64,000 bases of DNA from Sabellastarte sp. h YS-2021 (GCA_964017235.1 OZ024933.1:10605962-10669961); one strand, 5' to 3'; positions 22,600 through 35,653 are shown, counted from the stretch's first letter. Program-made: numbers and translations. Notes: a model not told the origin generated them from the letters alone.

Positions 22600-24597
22600 A
22601 ACCCTATTCACTGGTTAACAAGGATAAGTCAAACTATTATAGTAAACTTATCTCTGATAATAGTCAAGACCCTAGAAAACTATGGCATGTACTGCAAAAA
22701 ACCCTGGGTAGCGTCTCTGATATGACACTTCCACCTCACGATTCTGACATGGCATTGGCCGACCAGAATGCCTCCTATTTCCATAATAAAATCAAGACAA
22801 TCAGACACACTTTCATCGCCTCTGGCATTGAAAAGGATGTTCATCCTTCTTTGGATCTCCCAAAAATAACTACCTATACTCAAGTTCCTCAAGATACTGT
22901 CGATAAAATCATCAGAAACTCACCTATGAAATCCTGACTGTTGGACCTCTGGCCTACATTTCTCATCAAAGAGTGTAGTGACATACTACCACCATCAATA
23001 ACAAAGTTGGTTAAGTGCTCACTCATGGAGGGTTGCATCCCTGATGGTTTCAAAACTGCTGTAGTAAGTCCACTTATTAAAAAGGCTACTCTTCCCGCTG
23101 ACAATTTTAAGAACTATCGTCCTGTATCTGGCCTTAGTTTCATGTCGAAATTAGTTGAGCGAGTGGTTGCTAAGCAACTGTTAGAACATATTCATGTTCA
23201 TAACTTAGACAATCCATATCAATCAGCATATAAAACAGGCCATTCGACTGAGACTGCTCTTCTTTCTATAAAAATGAAGTTCATCTATCTCTGTCACAAG
23301 GCGAACCAACTACTCTTATACTGCTCAATCTCTCACCAGCATTTGATACGATTGATCATTCCACCCTTCTTCATTGTCTTCAGCCCTGGTTTGGAATCGG
23401 TGGTTCTGTTATAAAATGGTTCACCTCCTACCTATCTGAGCGCTATGAGTCAGTAAAAATTGGTTCTACTCTCTCTGATCTTAGTAAACTCCTGTTTGGT
23501 GTGCTCCAAGGCTCTATCTTGGGTCCTTCATTATTTTCTTTGTATACAGCCCCCTTAGTTTGTTTATTGGTAAGCACAAAGGAGTAAAGTTTCACTGTTA
23601 TGCAGATGACACACAAGTCTATATCCATCTATTACAGAAGAATTCATCTACTGCCTTTGAAAAGTTCAACAGTTGCCAGGATGATAAAAAGGAGTGGATG
23701 TCAGCCAGTGAACTCAAACTTAATCCAGATAAAACTGAGTTTATTCTATTTGGTTCAAAAAGGCAGATGGACAAATTGAAAGCATATTTTCCATCTTGGG
23801 TAGTCCTCTCTGCCCTGCCGAGTGGGTCAAGAATCTGGGTGTGTGGTTCGATTCTGATTTTTCCTTGTCCAAACCTGTTCAGAATGTCTGCAAAAGTTGT
23901 TTTGTGCAACTCCAATTTCTTACTCATGATGCTTCTGTACTTGTGGCCAATGTTCTTGTAAGTAGTCGGTTGGATTACTGTAACTCATTTTTTAGGAGTC
24001 TCTCTAAGTTCAATCTTCATAAATTACAGTGCATCAAAAACAGTGCTGCTAGAATCGTATCAAATACCAGCAGATACACTAGTATCACCCGCGTTCTTAA
24101 GAATCTGCATTGGCTTCCTGTTGAACATCGCTCAGTCTTTAAAACAGCTACCCTAGTTTATAAGTTTTTCAACACTGGTTTTCCCAAGTATTTTGCTCCA
24201 TACATCTCTTCCTACAGCAGTTCCTACAGTACCAGGCACAGTCAGAGTGGTGGTAATTTCCTGGTCATTCCCACGTTTCAACCCAGTCTGTAAATCTGTC
24301 AAACAGTTTGGTCATAGTTTTGCTTTTGATGCTCCCACTGTTTGGAATGCTCTTCCTGAGGAGATTCGTGCATCCCCCTCTCTTGCCTACTTCAGAAAAC
24401 AGCTCAAAACCTACCTTAACACCAAGGCATACCCTCCTTAGTCTCACTCACCCTGTCGTTCTCTGTGGTGCTTGAACTCTTTTCAGGTCCCAGGATATTG
24501 AGATTGTTTAACTGTTTTTTTGTTTTGTTGCGTCTTAGAGTCCCCTTCGAATTGGGGAGATTAAGCACTATAAAAGTCCATGTAGAATTAGAATTCA
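22600..24597 (+). pseudogene. CR1/L2-group LINE relic, copy 2
   Basis: Related to the relic at 11.2-13.2 kb but keeping more of the reverse transcriptase: YYSKLISDNSQDPRKLWHVL (about 22635), VVSPLIKKATLPADNFKNY (about 23062), RPVSGLSFMSKLVERVV, NPYQSAYKTGHSTETALLSI (about 23210-23270), LGPSLFSLYTAPL, the catalytic box HCYADDTQVYIHL (about 23592-23632), LNPDKTEFILFGSKRQM, LDYCNSFFRSLSKFNLHKLQ, and HSFAFDAPTVWNALPEEIR. At least four frameshifts or stops (near 22936, 23285, 23415, 23820) break it. The 3' end matches copy 1 (attaagcactataaaagtcc, then agaattagaatt). Confidence 0.85.
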
Positions 24598-24599
24598 TA

Positions 24600-26265
24600 C
24601 AATGTTGTCCCCACACAAAAATGCTTTATAAAATTGCAATACGTTCAATTTTCTTAATGACATTTCATGAAATTGTTACTCTTTAACCATTATTTCACCA
24701 AATGGTATGGTAGGCAAATGGATGTGGACAGGGAAAAATAGTTTGTTAGTTTCATAAAAATTTAATCATACATCTGTGTGCCCTGTTTAAAACAGTTACA
24801 AAGGGTAGGAAGATGTGGGTAAGCTTTATTATTTGACTTTTTACTGTTGTAGAATGGAAGGGAAGTGAAAACAGTCACACTGGCATTATGTTCCACTACT
24901 TTAGGAATACCTCAACTGATACACAGATAAAGAATTTCTATGTTAAAGGAATAAGTAAAACCGGCTATAAAGATGGTGCAGAAAAATATTCTAGGTCAAA
25001 ACAGGGATACAGGTGGGTAAAAAGAAGCGAAATGTCAGGGCAGACATTATCAAAAGAGCTATCATTTAATCTGTTGTAAATCTAACAGGATAGCCAGGTT
25101 TTCAACGTTCAACTACAGCAATCAACTATGCCCTGAACAACATATTCCACAGTGTAGTTCTTTAAAATGCCTAAACTGATACATGTTGTTTCCATAATGT
25201 GCAAAAATGATACACGATAGTAAATCTGTGCTTTTTTGTTATTCACAAAAGAACACAATTTTGATGTGTTATTAAGATAACAATTGGTCTTAGCATGGTT
25301 ATATTTGATGCCTACTGTATTGCAGTAAAGTAAATTATTATTCTTAACAGAGTCATTTTTATTTACCAGTAAGTATATAAAGATATTAAAACAATAAGTA
25401 TATAAAAACTATTTCTGCCGAACTGTTTGTTAATTATGTTCCTACAGACTTCATAATGTGTGTGAAAAAGTTATTTTTACTTAATATAGCTATTATGTGC
25501 AGTAACCTTGTGGTACAGAGATTCAATAAAACAGATGGCTGGCTCTGGTAACACTAATTTTATCCATACATCTGACAACAAAACCTGATCTTCTCCTTTA
25601 AAATTACATAAGACTATTTTTGGCTTTGTTTAATTTAGTAATAAATATTCCATTTGAAAACCTAACTTTCAGATTGTCACTAGTTTTGCTATGTTTTTAA
25701 TTTTTGTTATCAGTGTGTAGACAAATCGAATCAAAATATACCTGAAATTAATTAAATATTCAAATGTCTTTATCTGATATTTGTCTCTTAATTAATTGCT
25801 GACTGATCACGTTGACGCATTATTTTCGTCATATTAAAAGAAAACTAGAATTGAGATTATTCTAGGTCAGCAATCTATATCAGCCACAACTTTCCTCATG
25901 CTAGGACTGGTATTCATAAAAGGTAGAGCCAAATATAAGTAACATAATGAACGTTCAGTTGAACAACATTTGTTGTTTTCATTTTCCTTCAGTCCTACTT
26001 TATAGTTACTTCTCAGTGACATGCCCATGTTTAGCTCTATTGTGACATTTTCTATCATGTTAAAAGAATATCAAAACTGCCTTTAGAGTCTAGTCCTAGA
26101 TCTAAAATGTATAGAAGATATTCTATTTTTCGAACTTTCTATTATCTTAGGAATTTCTCTCCCTGTATGGTCAAATAATAGAAATTGGACTTCTTCAGTT
26201 TGTTTTTGTCGAAAAACTTTGGAACGCATGCCCAGAAACCTTTTGTTTGTATTTGTTGAAATGCA
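24600..26265. other. Intergenic sequence, no gene recognised
   Basis: AT-rich. Only short open frames without motifs (for example 24888-25079). Confidence 0.45.
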
Positions 26266-28510
26266 CTTGTGAGTAATAATAGAACAGAAAAGAGGAAAAC
26301 CTACAACTGAAAGAAAGGGTTACACCGATAACTATATTTAACCAGTATATAACATTTCACCAAAGCTTCAAGAGCCATTAATTTGGCAAATTCTCACAAG
26401 GTATGTTGTTATGTTCTTATAATTATTTATTTTTCTTATTTTCATTAATTTTGTTGTTAGAGAGAAATATGAAAATTCTCATGCTTTTAACAATAACCCA
26501 TGTTAGTGCGTTATTTTGTAGATTTCATTGTATAAATTCATGTTGATTAGCCTAAAGTAAGTCTTTATATTACGTCAATTTGTTTGTCAAATTTGTTTAG
26601 CATTTATATTTTTATATGTTTATTGTATGTTAACTGAACGATATTTTAAGAAAATACTTATAATAGAGTTCTATGCATTCAATTTTGGTATCTATTTTAA
26701 TTTCAATGTGCATTTTAGACAAATTGTTCAAGTCTTAGTTTAAGGGTCAGTCAGTTGGATTGCACTGACTCACAATTGCGGAAGGCTGATTCTTTTGCCT
26801 GATAGTACTTTTTTGATGCATCAGATAAAAATTTCCAATCTAAACTGTTTGATATTTTAAGCCGTATGTTTTCCTGGGAATATTATTGTATGTACTATTT
26901 TAAAGCATAGCCTTGCTAATGTTTTATACATATATTGAATCGGTTACAAACATTGATGTTGGAGGCTGATGAAACACTCGTTTTTTTTTTTGTTTTGGGA
27001 AAGCACATAATACTAGTTAATCAATACTCCTAGATTGTGTGGATAAGTAGAAGCTTAACATTAAGACTGGTATTAATGACAGTGATAAGTTAAAGATATC
27101 CAAAAATACTGCATTTTATGAAAAATGAAATATGATATTTGTTTCATCTTTTACTGATTTCTGGACTGGAATTTTAACCGACAGCTTAGAATTGGTATAT
27201 ATGTGTGTTACCTGATAAATCATGGAGTGCCCCTTACAACAGAGAAATGCACTGTCAACAGTAAACTGTCAACAATTTTAAGAGTAATCTCTATTGCAAT
27301 ATTGTTGAATGAGTTATGTTAAGCTGTTACTCATAGGCTAATTAAATCATATCAACGATCTTTGTGGAAGCTTCGGTTTTAAATACACCAGAGTAACCAG
27401 TCTGTGTGACCACCAGATGTGCTTATAATACCACTAAGTCTTGCTTCTGACACTAGAACAGAGATTTAAAAATACATGTAGTTTACAAACAACATTTTTT
27501 GAAGTTTACAACATGAACAAAATTAGAATAAGCATGTTAAATTATTACGCAAATGTATGTCTGACATTAATAAGCCGATAATTCAACACCCTTATCCTGG
27601 AATCTCACGCAGAAAGCCCATTCTGTGAAAAAATGAGTTTTCAATAGCGGTTTGGTTGAGAAATTATACTAACACAAATTTCATCAAGAGTTGCAGGGAC
27701 AATTTTTATATGCAAAATTCTGGCATTTACGATCCTACAAACAGTAGACATCAAAGTCTTTGTGTGTTATGGTCACCCCTTTGATATCACCCCTTACCCA
27801 GATGCCACCTATTTTCCGACAAGGAAATAACATATTAGAGTTACCAATATAAGTACAGTAGAACTTCACTTATCTGAACCAATACAATCCAAATCTCTCA
27901 ATTAACTGATCTGAAACCTTGTCTACCCAACATGCATCTGTAATACATAGTTTAGCACGAGTGATAATACAGAATTATACACATACTCATACACCATTAA
28001 TTCTAGTGTTTTTTTAAAAAGCAGTTTACAGGAACATCTAACTTATTTGATCTATGTACCATTGTTTCAACTGGGAAGAAATCAATTAATTTAAAGGACT
28101 GAAGTATACAATAGCTTCTTTGATAATTCATCAACCCTTAAATGTGTTTTCAACTGATGCATTGTCAAAGAGGGTCAGTTATATGCCACGTCATAATTTT
28201 ATTAAACTCCTTCATGAATGACCACCAGACAAACATATTTTCGTTGTCTACAAATTACCTTCAATTATCGCCGACTTGCTAACCCCCCCCATAGGTATTA
28301 TGTTTCAAGCTATTTTGTGTACCTAAAACCCTTGCTCATCCAACACGATTATATGTCTCTTTTTAGCTCGAGTAATCGAGGTTCTAATATGCTTCATTTC
28401 CATCTTAGTTTCCCGTTTCCACTGTAGAAACGTTACTGTAAGAAAGTGAGTTGTACTTTACTGCATGTATTTTACTGCAAGAAATCACCATGTAATGATA
28501 TATGAAACAT

Positions 28511-28831
28511 ATTGTATTGTATTGTGGATTTATACTCAGCACAATATCTGCACATACTACAGGACTCAAAGCGCTATTTAACCAATCCGACTGTACAGGT
28601 ACAGCCCCAACTCACAAGTAACTGACATGCCCCAAACTGGAAGATAGAGGCTCAAGGATGAGTATTTATCAACATCCTTGAGGTTCTTCAGCCTGCCACT
28701 GGGGATAGGACCCAATGACATCATTTTAAGTGGTCATCCAAGCCACTATGTATCTGCCTGTACCTGGGTTTGAACTCACGTCCTCTGAGTTCCTAGAAAA
28801 GTGTTTTACCCGCTAGGCCACAGTGGCAGAT
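28511..28831 (-). mobile_element. tRNA-derived SINE, family 2, copy 2
   Basis: Near-identical arrangement to 8561-8883: tail attgtattgtattgtgg, core ggactcaaagcgctatttaa, and on the minus strand the head ctgccactgtggcctagcgg. It lies at a different position within the duplicated region than copy 1, so the two insertions are independent of the duplication. Confidence 0.75.
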
Positions 28832-29128
28832 ACATGCTAGTTTCATGGTTTAGAAATATTATTAAAATTCACCAGTTATTAAAAAATTCTCTAATTATAT
28901 CTACAGTATATAAAATTACCAATTATGTCATATCATTTAAATGCATACCTTGCGTAATAGAGAATTTTGTCAATGCTGATTTATAGATGTCACACATGCA
29001 TGGTAAATACTTTATGTTTATTATTTCTGGTGAATTTTATAAATAGCTGCCAACTTTTATATTTTGGCATCTTTCAATTGGCATAGCTTGAATTAAACAC
29101 TAACCAATCTGGGCCACTAATATAATGC

Positions 29129-29986
29129 CCCTATTCTACCAAAGGATTAGTCCCTGATTGGACCTGCGACCCTTAATTATTGAAAGTCTTTTGAAAAAAA
29201 CATGACTAATGGGCATGAATGTAATCTTGATCCAGTTTTGTGATTGTTCTGAGGAAGCCCAAGACGTCCTCTGACAAGTCACGATCATTCCCCAAATAAG
29301 AAGTGATCCATTACATTTGTCAATGGATTCAGCTCCGATCCTGTAGGGAATATACTGACTGAGTCACAGAACAGTCTGAGGGAGGGTCACAGTGGCAGAG
29401 TGGTAACACTCTTGCCTTCCGCCTCTGAAATTGGAGTTTCATTCCCCACCCGACCTCAGGTGGGACAGCTGGTAGGTCGGCAATTTACAGTACAGAACCT
29501 TGACCAACCGTAAATACTTGTTTCGTCTGCCCATAAAACTACCCATCGTGATAGGAAGTGTACAGTGTTCAAAGCAACATTAAACCAAAATAAATAAACA
29601 GACTTGTCTGAGGCCACCCCAGGCCTAATGGGACTAATAAGGGATTTCTTCAAAAACAATGGCCGATTTCTGTTTTTCATTTTCTATAATTGGTAGGGGA
29701 TGAATATTGGACTAAATCCAGTCCTCCTGGGACTAACTGTCCATTAACAGTTGCATGGAATCTCAGACAACATAAGATTGTGTAATTTGGGTCTGAGGAG
29801 ATCTCAGGAATCATGAGACTAGGGAATTTTAGGGTACGGTGACAGTGGATTGGTTACAATCGTGACAAATATCCAACATGTTTGATTTTTATATGGACAA
29901 CAGATCCAGATAGACTCAAGCCGACTATCCAGGACTCTACATTTTTAGGAAATCAATTCTCAAAATACCTTGTGTGGTAGAACAGG
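29129..29986 (+). mobile_element. Non-autonomous inverted-repeat element, interrupted by a SINE
   Basis: Starts cccctattctaccaaagg and ends tgtggtagaacaggg, short inverted ends. The sequence just outside both ends matches uninterrupted sequence at about 8185-8205, so copy 1 of the segmental duplication serves as an empty site. A partial second copy follows at 30012. Confidence 0.6.
29386..29602 (+). mobile_element. tRNA-derived SINE, family 1, diverged
   Basis: Head gggtcacagtggcagagtgg and taacactcttgcc, degraded box-B (gagtttcattcccc), body ending caacattaaaccaaaataaa. Imperfect flanks (cagtctgagg at the left, cttgtctgagg at the right) look like an aged target-site duplication. Confidence 0.75.
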
Positions 29987-30011
29987 GACAAAAATAAGCC
30001 TTTTGTAGGGT

Positions 30012-30560
30012 TAGTTACACCCCTGTTCCACCGAAGGATTAAGCCCGGATTTGTCTTGGGACCCTTAATCCTTGAGAGTCTGTGCAAAAACATGAATAAT
30101 GGGTTGGGCAATGAAATAAGGATCCAGGTCTGGGATTGGTCTCAAGAAACCTCAGACAACTCACGATCACTCCCCGACTAAGATTCAATACCGATCCTAC
30201 CAGAGATATACCTACTAGTCCTCAGACTTCCTGAGACTAAGAACAGATTTCCTTAGATGGTAATGGTCGATTTTTTTTCTTTTGCATGGTGGGCGGGGGA
30301 TAGATCTGGGACCTCTAGTCTCGACCTTGTGGGAGTCAAACAAAGCCGACCTGGATTAGGAGTCACAGGAGGTCTCAGACAACATAGGATTGTATAAAGT
30401 AGGGTCCAAAGGAAGCCCGAGAAAGCCTGGGACGGGAATATGTGTGGTTAAAGAAGAAAGTTGATCAGTTACAGTTGTGAAAAATATCAAACATGTTTCA
30501 TAATTAAACCAACCCCAACAAAACCAAAGAGATTCAAGAAGACCGTCTGGGAATCTATCA
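30012..30560 (+). mobile_element. Second, truncated copy of the inverted-repeat element
   Basis: Begins cccctgttccaccgaaggat and parallels 29129-29940 block by block (acccttaatccttgagagtc, ctcagacaacataggattgt, aatatcaaacatgtttcata). Its right inverted end is missing. Confidence 0.55.
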
Positions 30561-30589
30561 GAAGTGTTCAGGGCATCACTGTAGTCAGT

Positions 30590-30712
30590 GCTCCACCCCA
30601 GGGAAGTGTGCTTGCCGCTTAAGTCATCTTATGTAAGCCACCAGCCAGTACCCCCGGGAAGTGTGTTGGCCCCTTAAGCCTTCTTATGCAAGACCTATTT
30701 ACTGACCATTCG
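30590..30712 (+). repeat. Two tandem units of about 57 bp
   Basis: Both units share gggaagtgtg(c/t)ttg(c/g)c, cttaag and tcttatg(t/c)aag (units near 30600 and 30657). Possibly part of the terminal region of the DIRS-like element that follows. Confidence 0.5.
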
Positions 30713-30923
30713 TCAGCCCTGAACATTTTATTTTAAAAGTTTTAGTGATTTTATGAGATAATACAAGTGACATTGATTTACTTTATGAGTCACAGAACTA
30801 TGGACACTTTCCTGGACCATCATCTGATGTCTTTTCCTGTACCAGTGTTGATTTGACAACCAGATGCTTGATTTGGGCTATGACCCACTGTAAAGGGACG
30901 GTCTACCCTATTTCTGTCATATT

Positions 30924-31466
30924 TTGTCATCCAGTGTCAAATCTCAGATCAAGAATTCGACTGTCAAATTAACAGAGGCGTGTTCCTCTTCATATGAATT
31001 GAACATTGACAATTTTATTATTTGTGAATATGGGAAAATCAAAATATTTGTGTACCAAGTGTGGACAGAAGAATTATCCCCCACGGGGAAGAAGTGTCGT
31101 TTGAGTGTGGCCAGTAGTTCAGATCCGAAGGACAGTGTTATCAGTGATGTTAGTAAGGGCAAGAAGAAGCAAACTGGCAAATCCCATTTGTCTGATGATG
31201 GAGGACTGAACTGTAAAAGCAATCCATGTGGTAGTATGCTATATGTTCCTGTAGCCCTGGACATGTCAGATTACCAGAGCTCTGCAGTATCTTCAGAGGC
31301 GTCATCTGAAGAAGAGGAGTCATACCAGGTGTCATCTGCTGTACAGTCACAGAATCTCAAACAACTTCAGAAGGTTAATGTTCGTCTGAATGTCATGGAA
31401 GAGCGAGTGGCTGCTGGTCATCAACAATCTGCTGAGCTACTACACAAGGACTTTTTTTTAAGTTAA
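30924..31466 (+). pseudogene. DIRS-like element 1: gag-like ORF, N-terminal part
   Basis: An open frame of 180 codons with a Ser/Lys-rich middle, an acidic patch (SSEASSEEEESYQ, about residues 128-140) and a predicted coiled-coil-like end (LKQLQKVNVRLNVMEERVAA). The position just upstream of a DIRS-type RT and the same layout in the minus-strand relic at 43.4-45.4 kb identify it as the element's gag-like protein. The frame breaks at 31466. Homology continues with multiple stops through KAAHAVLLCK (about 31888-31917) and RIRCAHAQKH (about 31968-31995), then a Cys/His knuckle around 32073-32185 with a HICVHC core. Confidence 0.65.
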
Positions 31467-32369
31467 GTACTTCAAAGTATGGTAGGAAGAAAAGTGAAAA
31501 AAGTAGTGGTCACTACTGACTGATCATCAGATGAGTCGGATGTTCCTGATATTTCGAGTTTGAGGTCCTCTAGAGAGTTGTAAAAGAAAGTAGATTATAG
31601 GTTGTCAAAACTAGAGAAGAGCAGCATCACTCAAGGTAATTCTGGTTCAAAAATAAAATCATAAAGGGGTGGGGATGTCGAAGTACCGGTTAAGAAAATA
31701 GTAGCTTGTCTCCATAACACGATTTTTAGAGGGTGAGTCGCCAGTGAATTAGCTATGATCAGTTGTCCCTTACCCAATTTGTTCAGGGCTTTGTTAGAAA
31801 CATTTTAGATGAATCTGATCAAAATTGTAGGGAACACATGCTGATTTATCTATCTAAAAGATGTGACAGATTTCACCAAGAGTAATGCAAAAGCTGCTCA
31901 TGCAGTATTACTATGCAAATAGAAACGGGTGTCTTTGATTGGTTGCATACAAGTCGCATAGAAAGAATTAGGTGTGCTCATGCTCAAAAACATCAAAAGG
32001 TTCATAGGTCAAATTGGGGAACACATGAAATGGGTAAAAACCATAGTATTGAAAACATTTTCAATTAGGCACTTGCATGTATTCCAAGGATCATGAACAT
32101 GGGGGAAAATTGTTTAGACATATATGTGTTCATTGTCTTGCTCAGGGAAAACAGGTAAACCACCTGTCAGAAAAAGATTGTACTGTTTCTAAAAAAAACG
32201 AGTAACTGGATGGATGTCCAGAAAGTACTGTTTTGGGCAGCAAATTTGAATGTGTAGATAGTATTTGTCAATCTTATGATTCTGATGAGGTGTCAGGTGT
32301 TTCTGATGCTGTAAATATTAGTAACAAAGCTGTTAAAGATATTACACAAAATGTTTTTACAACTCCAGT

Positions 32370-34750
32370 GTGGACCAAAAACGTATTGTTGGTTTGTTGG
32401 TGAAAGGGAATAAAGCCAGAAATTTAGTGAAAAGAGGTATGAAAATTCCCACCAAAATTTTTCACTCGACAAAACAGGCTTGTATTGTTCCTTGTGCTGA
32501 TGGTGTTCATGAGCAGTCAATTGATTCCACTGAGGTGGCACTTGATGTTGATAGAAATGTCCCACCTCTTGAACGTGTGAAAAGTAGTAATATATGTTGC
32601 AGCATTCACAATAAAATAAATGGCGTGTTTTCACCTGAATACAGGAGTGGGGGTATTGTTGACACTGATACAAATACATATTGTCTAGAAAGTGACAATG
32701 GTCAAGGTGTTTGGTGTTACCATGGCCAGTGAGGACAAGTTTCTGAATAATCAAAACAGATTATCAAAAAAATCAAAGGGAATGAATATTTGCAGTGTGA
32801 TGTGTTGAAAAAGTGGAGAGGACAGACAGATTTTGATTTTGGCTTCGTGCCTTTGTCTGACTTTGTCCTTCCACATTGTAAAAGTCAAGGTGCTGGGTTT
32901 GAATCCCCTATTGATCAGCACTTTATGGCAAAGCGTCAAGGGGTTCCAAACTTCTTAGGCAGTCACATTCCTGTGTCTTCACAATTAAATGTTGGGTAAT
33001 GGCAGAAAGTTCTAGTTGATTACTGGGATGTTCAACTAATTGAGGTGATGTTATGGTTTTCCTCTTGATTTCGATCAGAGTTGCCCCCTCAGTTCAGATA
33101 AGACGAATCATTCTTTGGCTGTTCAATTTCCAACCCATGTTGATACTCATTTGGCAGAAGAAAAGAAATTTGGTAACATACTGGGCTCTTTCACGGAAAA
33201 TCCTATTGCCAATTGTCATTATTCACCATTTAGGACCAGAGAGAAATCAAGTTCAGAAAACAGAAGAGTGATCATGGATCTCTCTTGGCCCAAAAAATAC
33301 TCTGCAAATGCTGGTATCGACAAAGATTCATACCTTAACACTGAATTTGCTTAAACCTTTCCCAGTGTAGATAATGTTATCCAGGAACTCAAGAAACTTG
33401 GGAGGGGGGCCCATTTATTCAAAATTGATATCAGAAGGGCGTTCAGACATATAAAAGTGGACCATGCTGATTATGAATTTTTGGGCTTATACTGGAATGG
33501 GCACTTCCTGGACACTTGCGACCCATTTGGGAGTCGCCATGGGATGCAAATATTCCAATGCATCAGCGACACCGTCAGGTATGTCATCCGCTCTCATGGG
33601 TTCAAAAGCATGAACTATGTGGATGATTTTTGGGGTTGGGCACCCCACGTCATGCCCATGATGCTTTTGACTGTCTGTACACTGTGATGAACACTTTAGG
33701 TCTATCTATAAGCAAAAAATAAGTTTTTCCCACCAGGCACTAAGGCCATATGCCTAGGCGTTCTCATTGACTCTGAAAAGGGTGCTATATCAATATCAGA
33801 CGAAAAAATGGCCCAAATAGTTCAGTTGGTGGGGTCATGGAGTGCAAAAACTCACTGTTCGGAGCATCAACTGCAGTCTCTATTAGGTCATTTACTGTAC
33901 CTTCATAAATGTGTAAAACCTGTCAGGTACTTTGTCAATAGATTGCTTGAACTCTAAGAAGGAACTATAGTAAACAGAACATACAAAAATACTGCAGACT
34001 CTCAACGTGACCTCAGATGGTTTCAAAATTTTTGCAAGTTTACAATGGGGTTTCTATATATGACCATGTCCTCTCACCTGAAATTCTTGAACTGGACGCC
34101 TGTCTGACAGGCCTGGGTGCTAGATGGGACCAATTTGTCTATCAGCCCCCGGTTCCAAAAAATTAAAGAAATATGGGCATTGTTCATGGTAAACATGTCA
34201 TGTTCTGTCTCTCCTTCGCTTGAAATCCTCAATTTTGTGCCCTTACAGGGCCCTCAAAGTGATTTTAGGCATGTATTCACCTTCTGGCAATAAACCACTG
34301 TTTCAAAGTATGACCCCTAGTTGTTGGCAATTGCTCATTGACTCCAGGGTAAGAAAATCTCTTGCAAAATTGAATATCAAGATGGCTATTCACCTAGTTA
34401 TTTTACCTTCCACACATTCCAGCGTTCTGGGACCACTTTGGCTTACAATTCTGACATCCCTGTTCAAAAATTAAACACCATGGTTCCTAGACGTCGGAAT
34501 GTATGTGGAAGTACATTCAGCAGGACCAAACTATGGGAGAACATGTTGCTTCTGCCTTTTCTAAAGTTTTGGATGATGCTTCGCTACCTACTTTTGGGCC
34601 TGGGCCGAAATTTACATGTTTTACTGTATTAGTACACTTGTATTGTAAACCTAAGGTCACCTCAGTTTGTAAAGGCTGTTGGTTTAACCCCCTTAATTCC
34701 CTCACTTTGCTCACTTTGACCCGAATGTGCAGCTGAAGTGACCTTGATTT
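32370..34750 (+). pseudogene. DIRS-like element 1: RT, RNase H and tyrosine recombinase remnants
   Basis: Pieces of pol are read in shifting frames. The RT N-terminus is YSPFRTREKSSSENRRVIMD near 33222-33280. The palm follows with LFKIDIRRAFRHIKVDHADY (about 33413-33472), CDPFGSRHGMQIFQ and the catalytic box YVDDFWGW (about 33616-33640). An RNase H-like block has LGVLIDSEKGAISISDEK (about 33758-33810) and LQSLLGHLLYLHKCVKPVR. The tyrosine-recombinase part has CPYRALK (34231), FTFHTFQRSGTTLAY (about 34403-34447, with the H-x-x-R pair) and a WKYIQQ box (34505), where the tyrosine would be the nucleophile. RT plus RNase H plus tyrosine recombinase is diagnostic of DIRS/PAT-type retrotransposons. 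Many stops make it inactive. Confidence 0.8.
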
Positions 34751-35098
34751 GACCTTGACTAGCTTGTTTTGTCATAAAAGGGGTTCCTACTGGGGTTAGG
34801 GGTAATGGTCCCTCAGTATTTCACCACAGCCTCAATTCTGGCTGACCTTGAGGTCAGGGGAAGTGCAATCTGAAGGTCCAACCATCAAGACCTTTCTGAC
34901 CTCAGGGTCATGTTGAGTTCCTTAACTATCTCTCACTATCACATATAATATCATATATTTAATCTGCATAGCAATTATCATACAGGACTGTGTATAGAGT
35001 AGAGAAGTAGTGATTTGTGTACCAAGGTTTCGTGAAAGACAGAAATCACAGACAGAATCACAGGCATCCCACTCACGATTCTACAGAGTGACAACAAA
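34751..35098. other. Sequence between DIRS relic and host gene
   Basis: Repeats of tgacct and ggtca-rich text (34740-34925) may be the 3' part of the DIRS element. Nothing coding is recognised. Confidence 0.35.
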
Positions 35099-35165
35099 AT
35101 GGCTTTAGTGAAACATGAAGGACAGGAGGCAACAGGATCGGATTACAATGGTAGTAGTGTTGAAG
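35099..35165 (+). CDS. Possible upstream exon of the Ig/FN3 receptor gene (weak)
   Basis: An ATG at 35099 opens 22 codons (MALVKHEGQEATGSDYNGSS...) ending at a good donor, gaag|gtaaag, in phase 1, which matches the phase-1 acceptor of the next exon at 35654. Against it: the peptide is hydrophilic with no signal peptide, whereas a type I receptor needs one. The frame is also open upstream of the ATG to about 35036, so this could be an internal exon or chance. Confidence 0.3.
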
Positions 35166-35653
35166 GTAAAGAAATATTGGGTTAGTCATTTATATTTGTT
35201 GGCTTGGATGTAGGAATGTAAGAAAGTCATGCATGCTGTTTTAGCCATGTCTAATGCCATGCTTTCGAAGCTGTTACTAAGAAATGGATAATTTGGTTCT
35301 CATGATAGCTAAGAAATAGAGTATCAAAGGTAATCTGATCTGTATGCAAGCATTTTGATTTATCCCTAAAACATTTAGGAAAAGTATGACTTAAATGAAT
35401 GAAATTTATTGGCCTAACTCCTCTTATTGTCAGATAATATAACCTCAAAACAAAGATATGTGTTGTACCATTATTGGGACAATATGATGCACTGTTTTTA
35501 TGCCACAATTTAATACCTAATTTTATTTAGTTTAATATTTTAGTAGATTTTAAGTTCTCTAGTCTAAATTTTCTTGATATGTTTTTTTTTGGCTTTTCTT
35601 GATTTGATTTATTTCACAGTGTTTTGTAAACAAGTCCATCCATATTTTTTCAG

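Larger units (their letters stand above)
26270..30010 (+). repeat. Old segmental duplication, copy 2, right part
   Basis: Colinear with 6540-8225: ataatagaacagaaaagagg (26276), gtctcagttagc-like blocks, ggctgattcttttgcct (26786; 7149), cttacccagatgccacct (27792), tttatgtt...ggtgaattttataa (29009-29041; 8085-8113), and finally aaaaataagccttttgtagg (29989), which equals aaaaataagccttttgtaag at 8198. Two SINEs and an inverted-repeat element account for most of the extra length. Confidence 0.55.
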
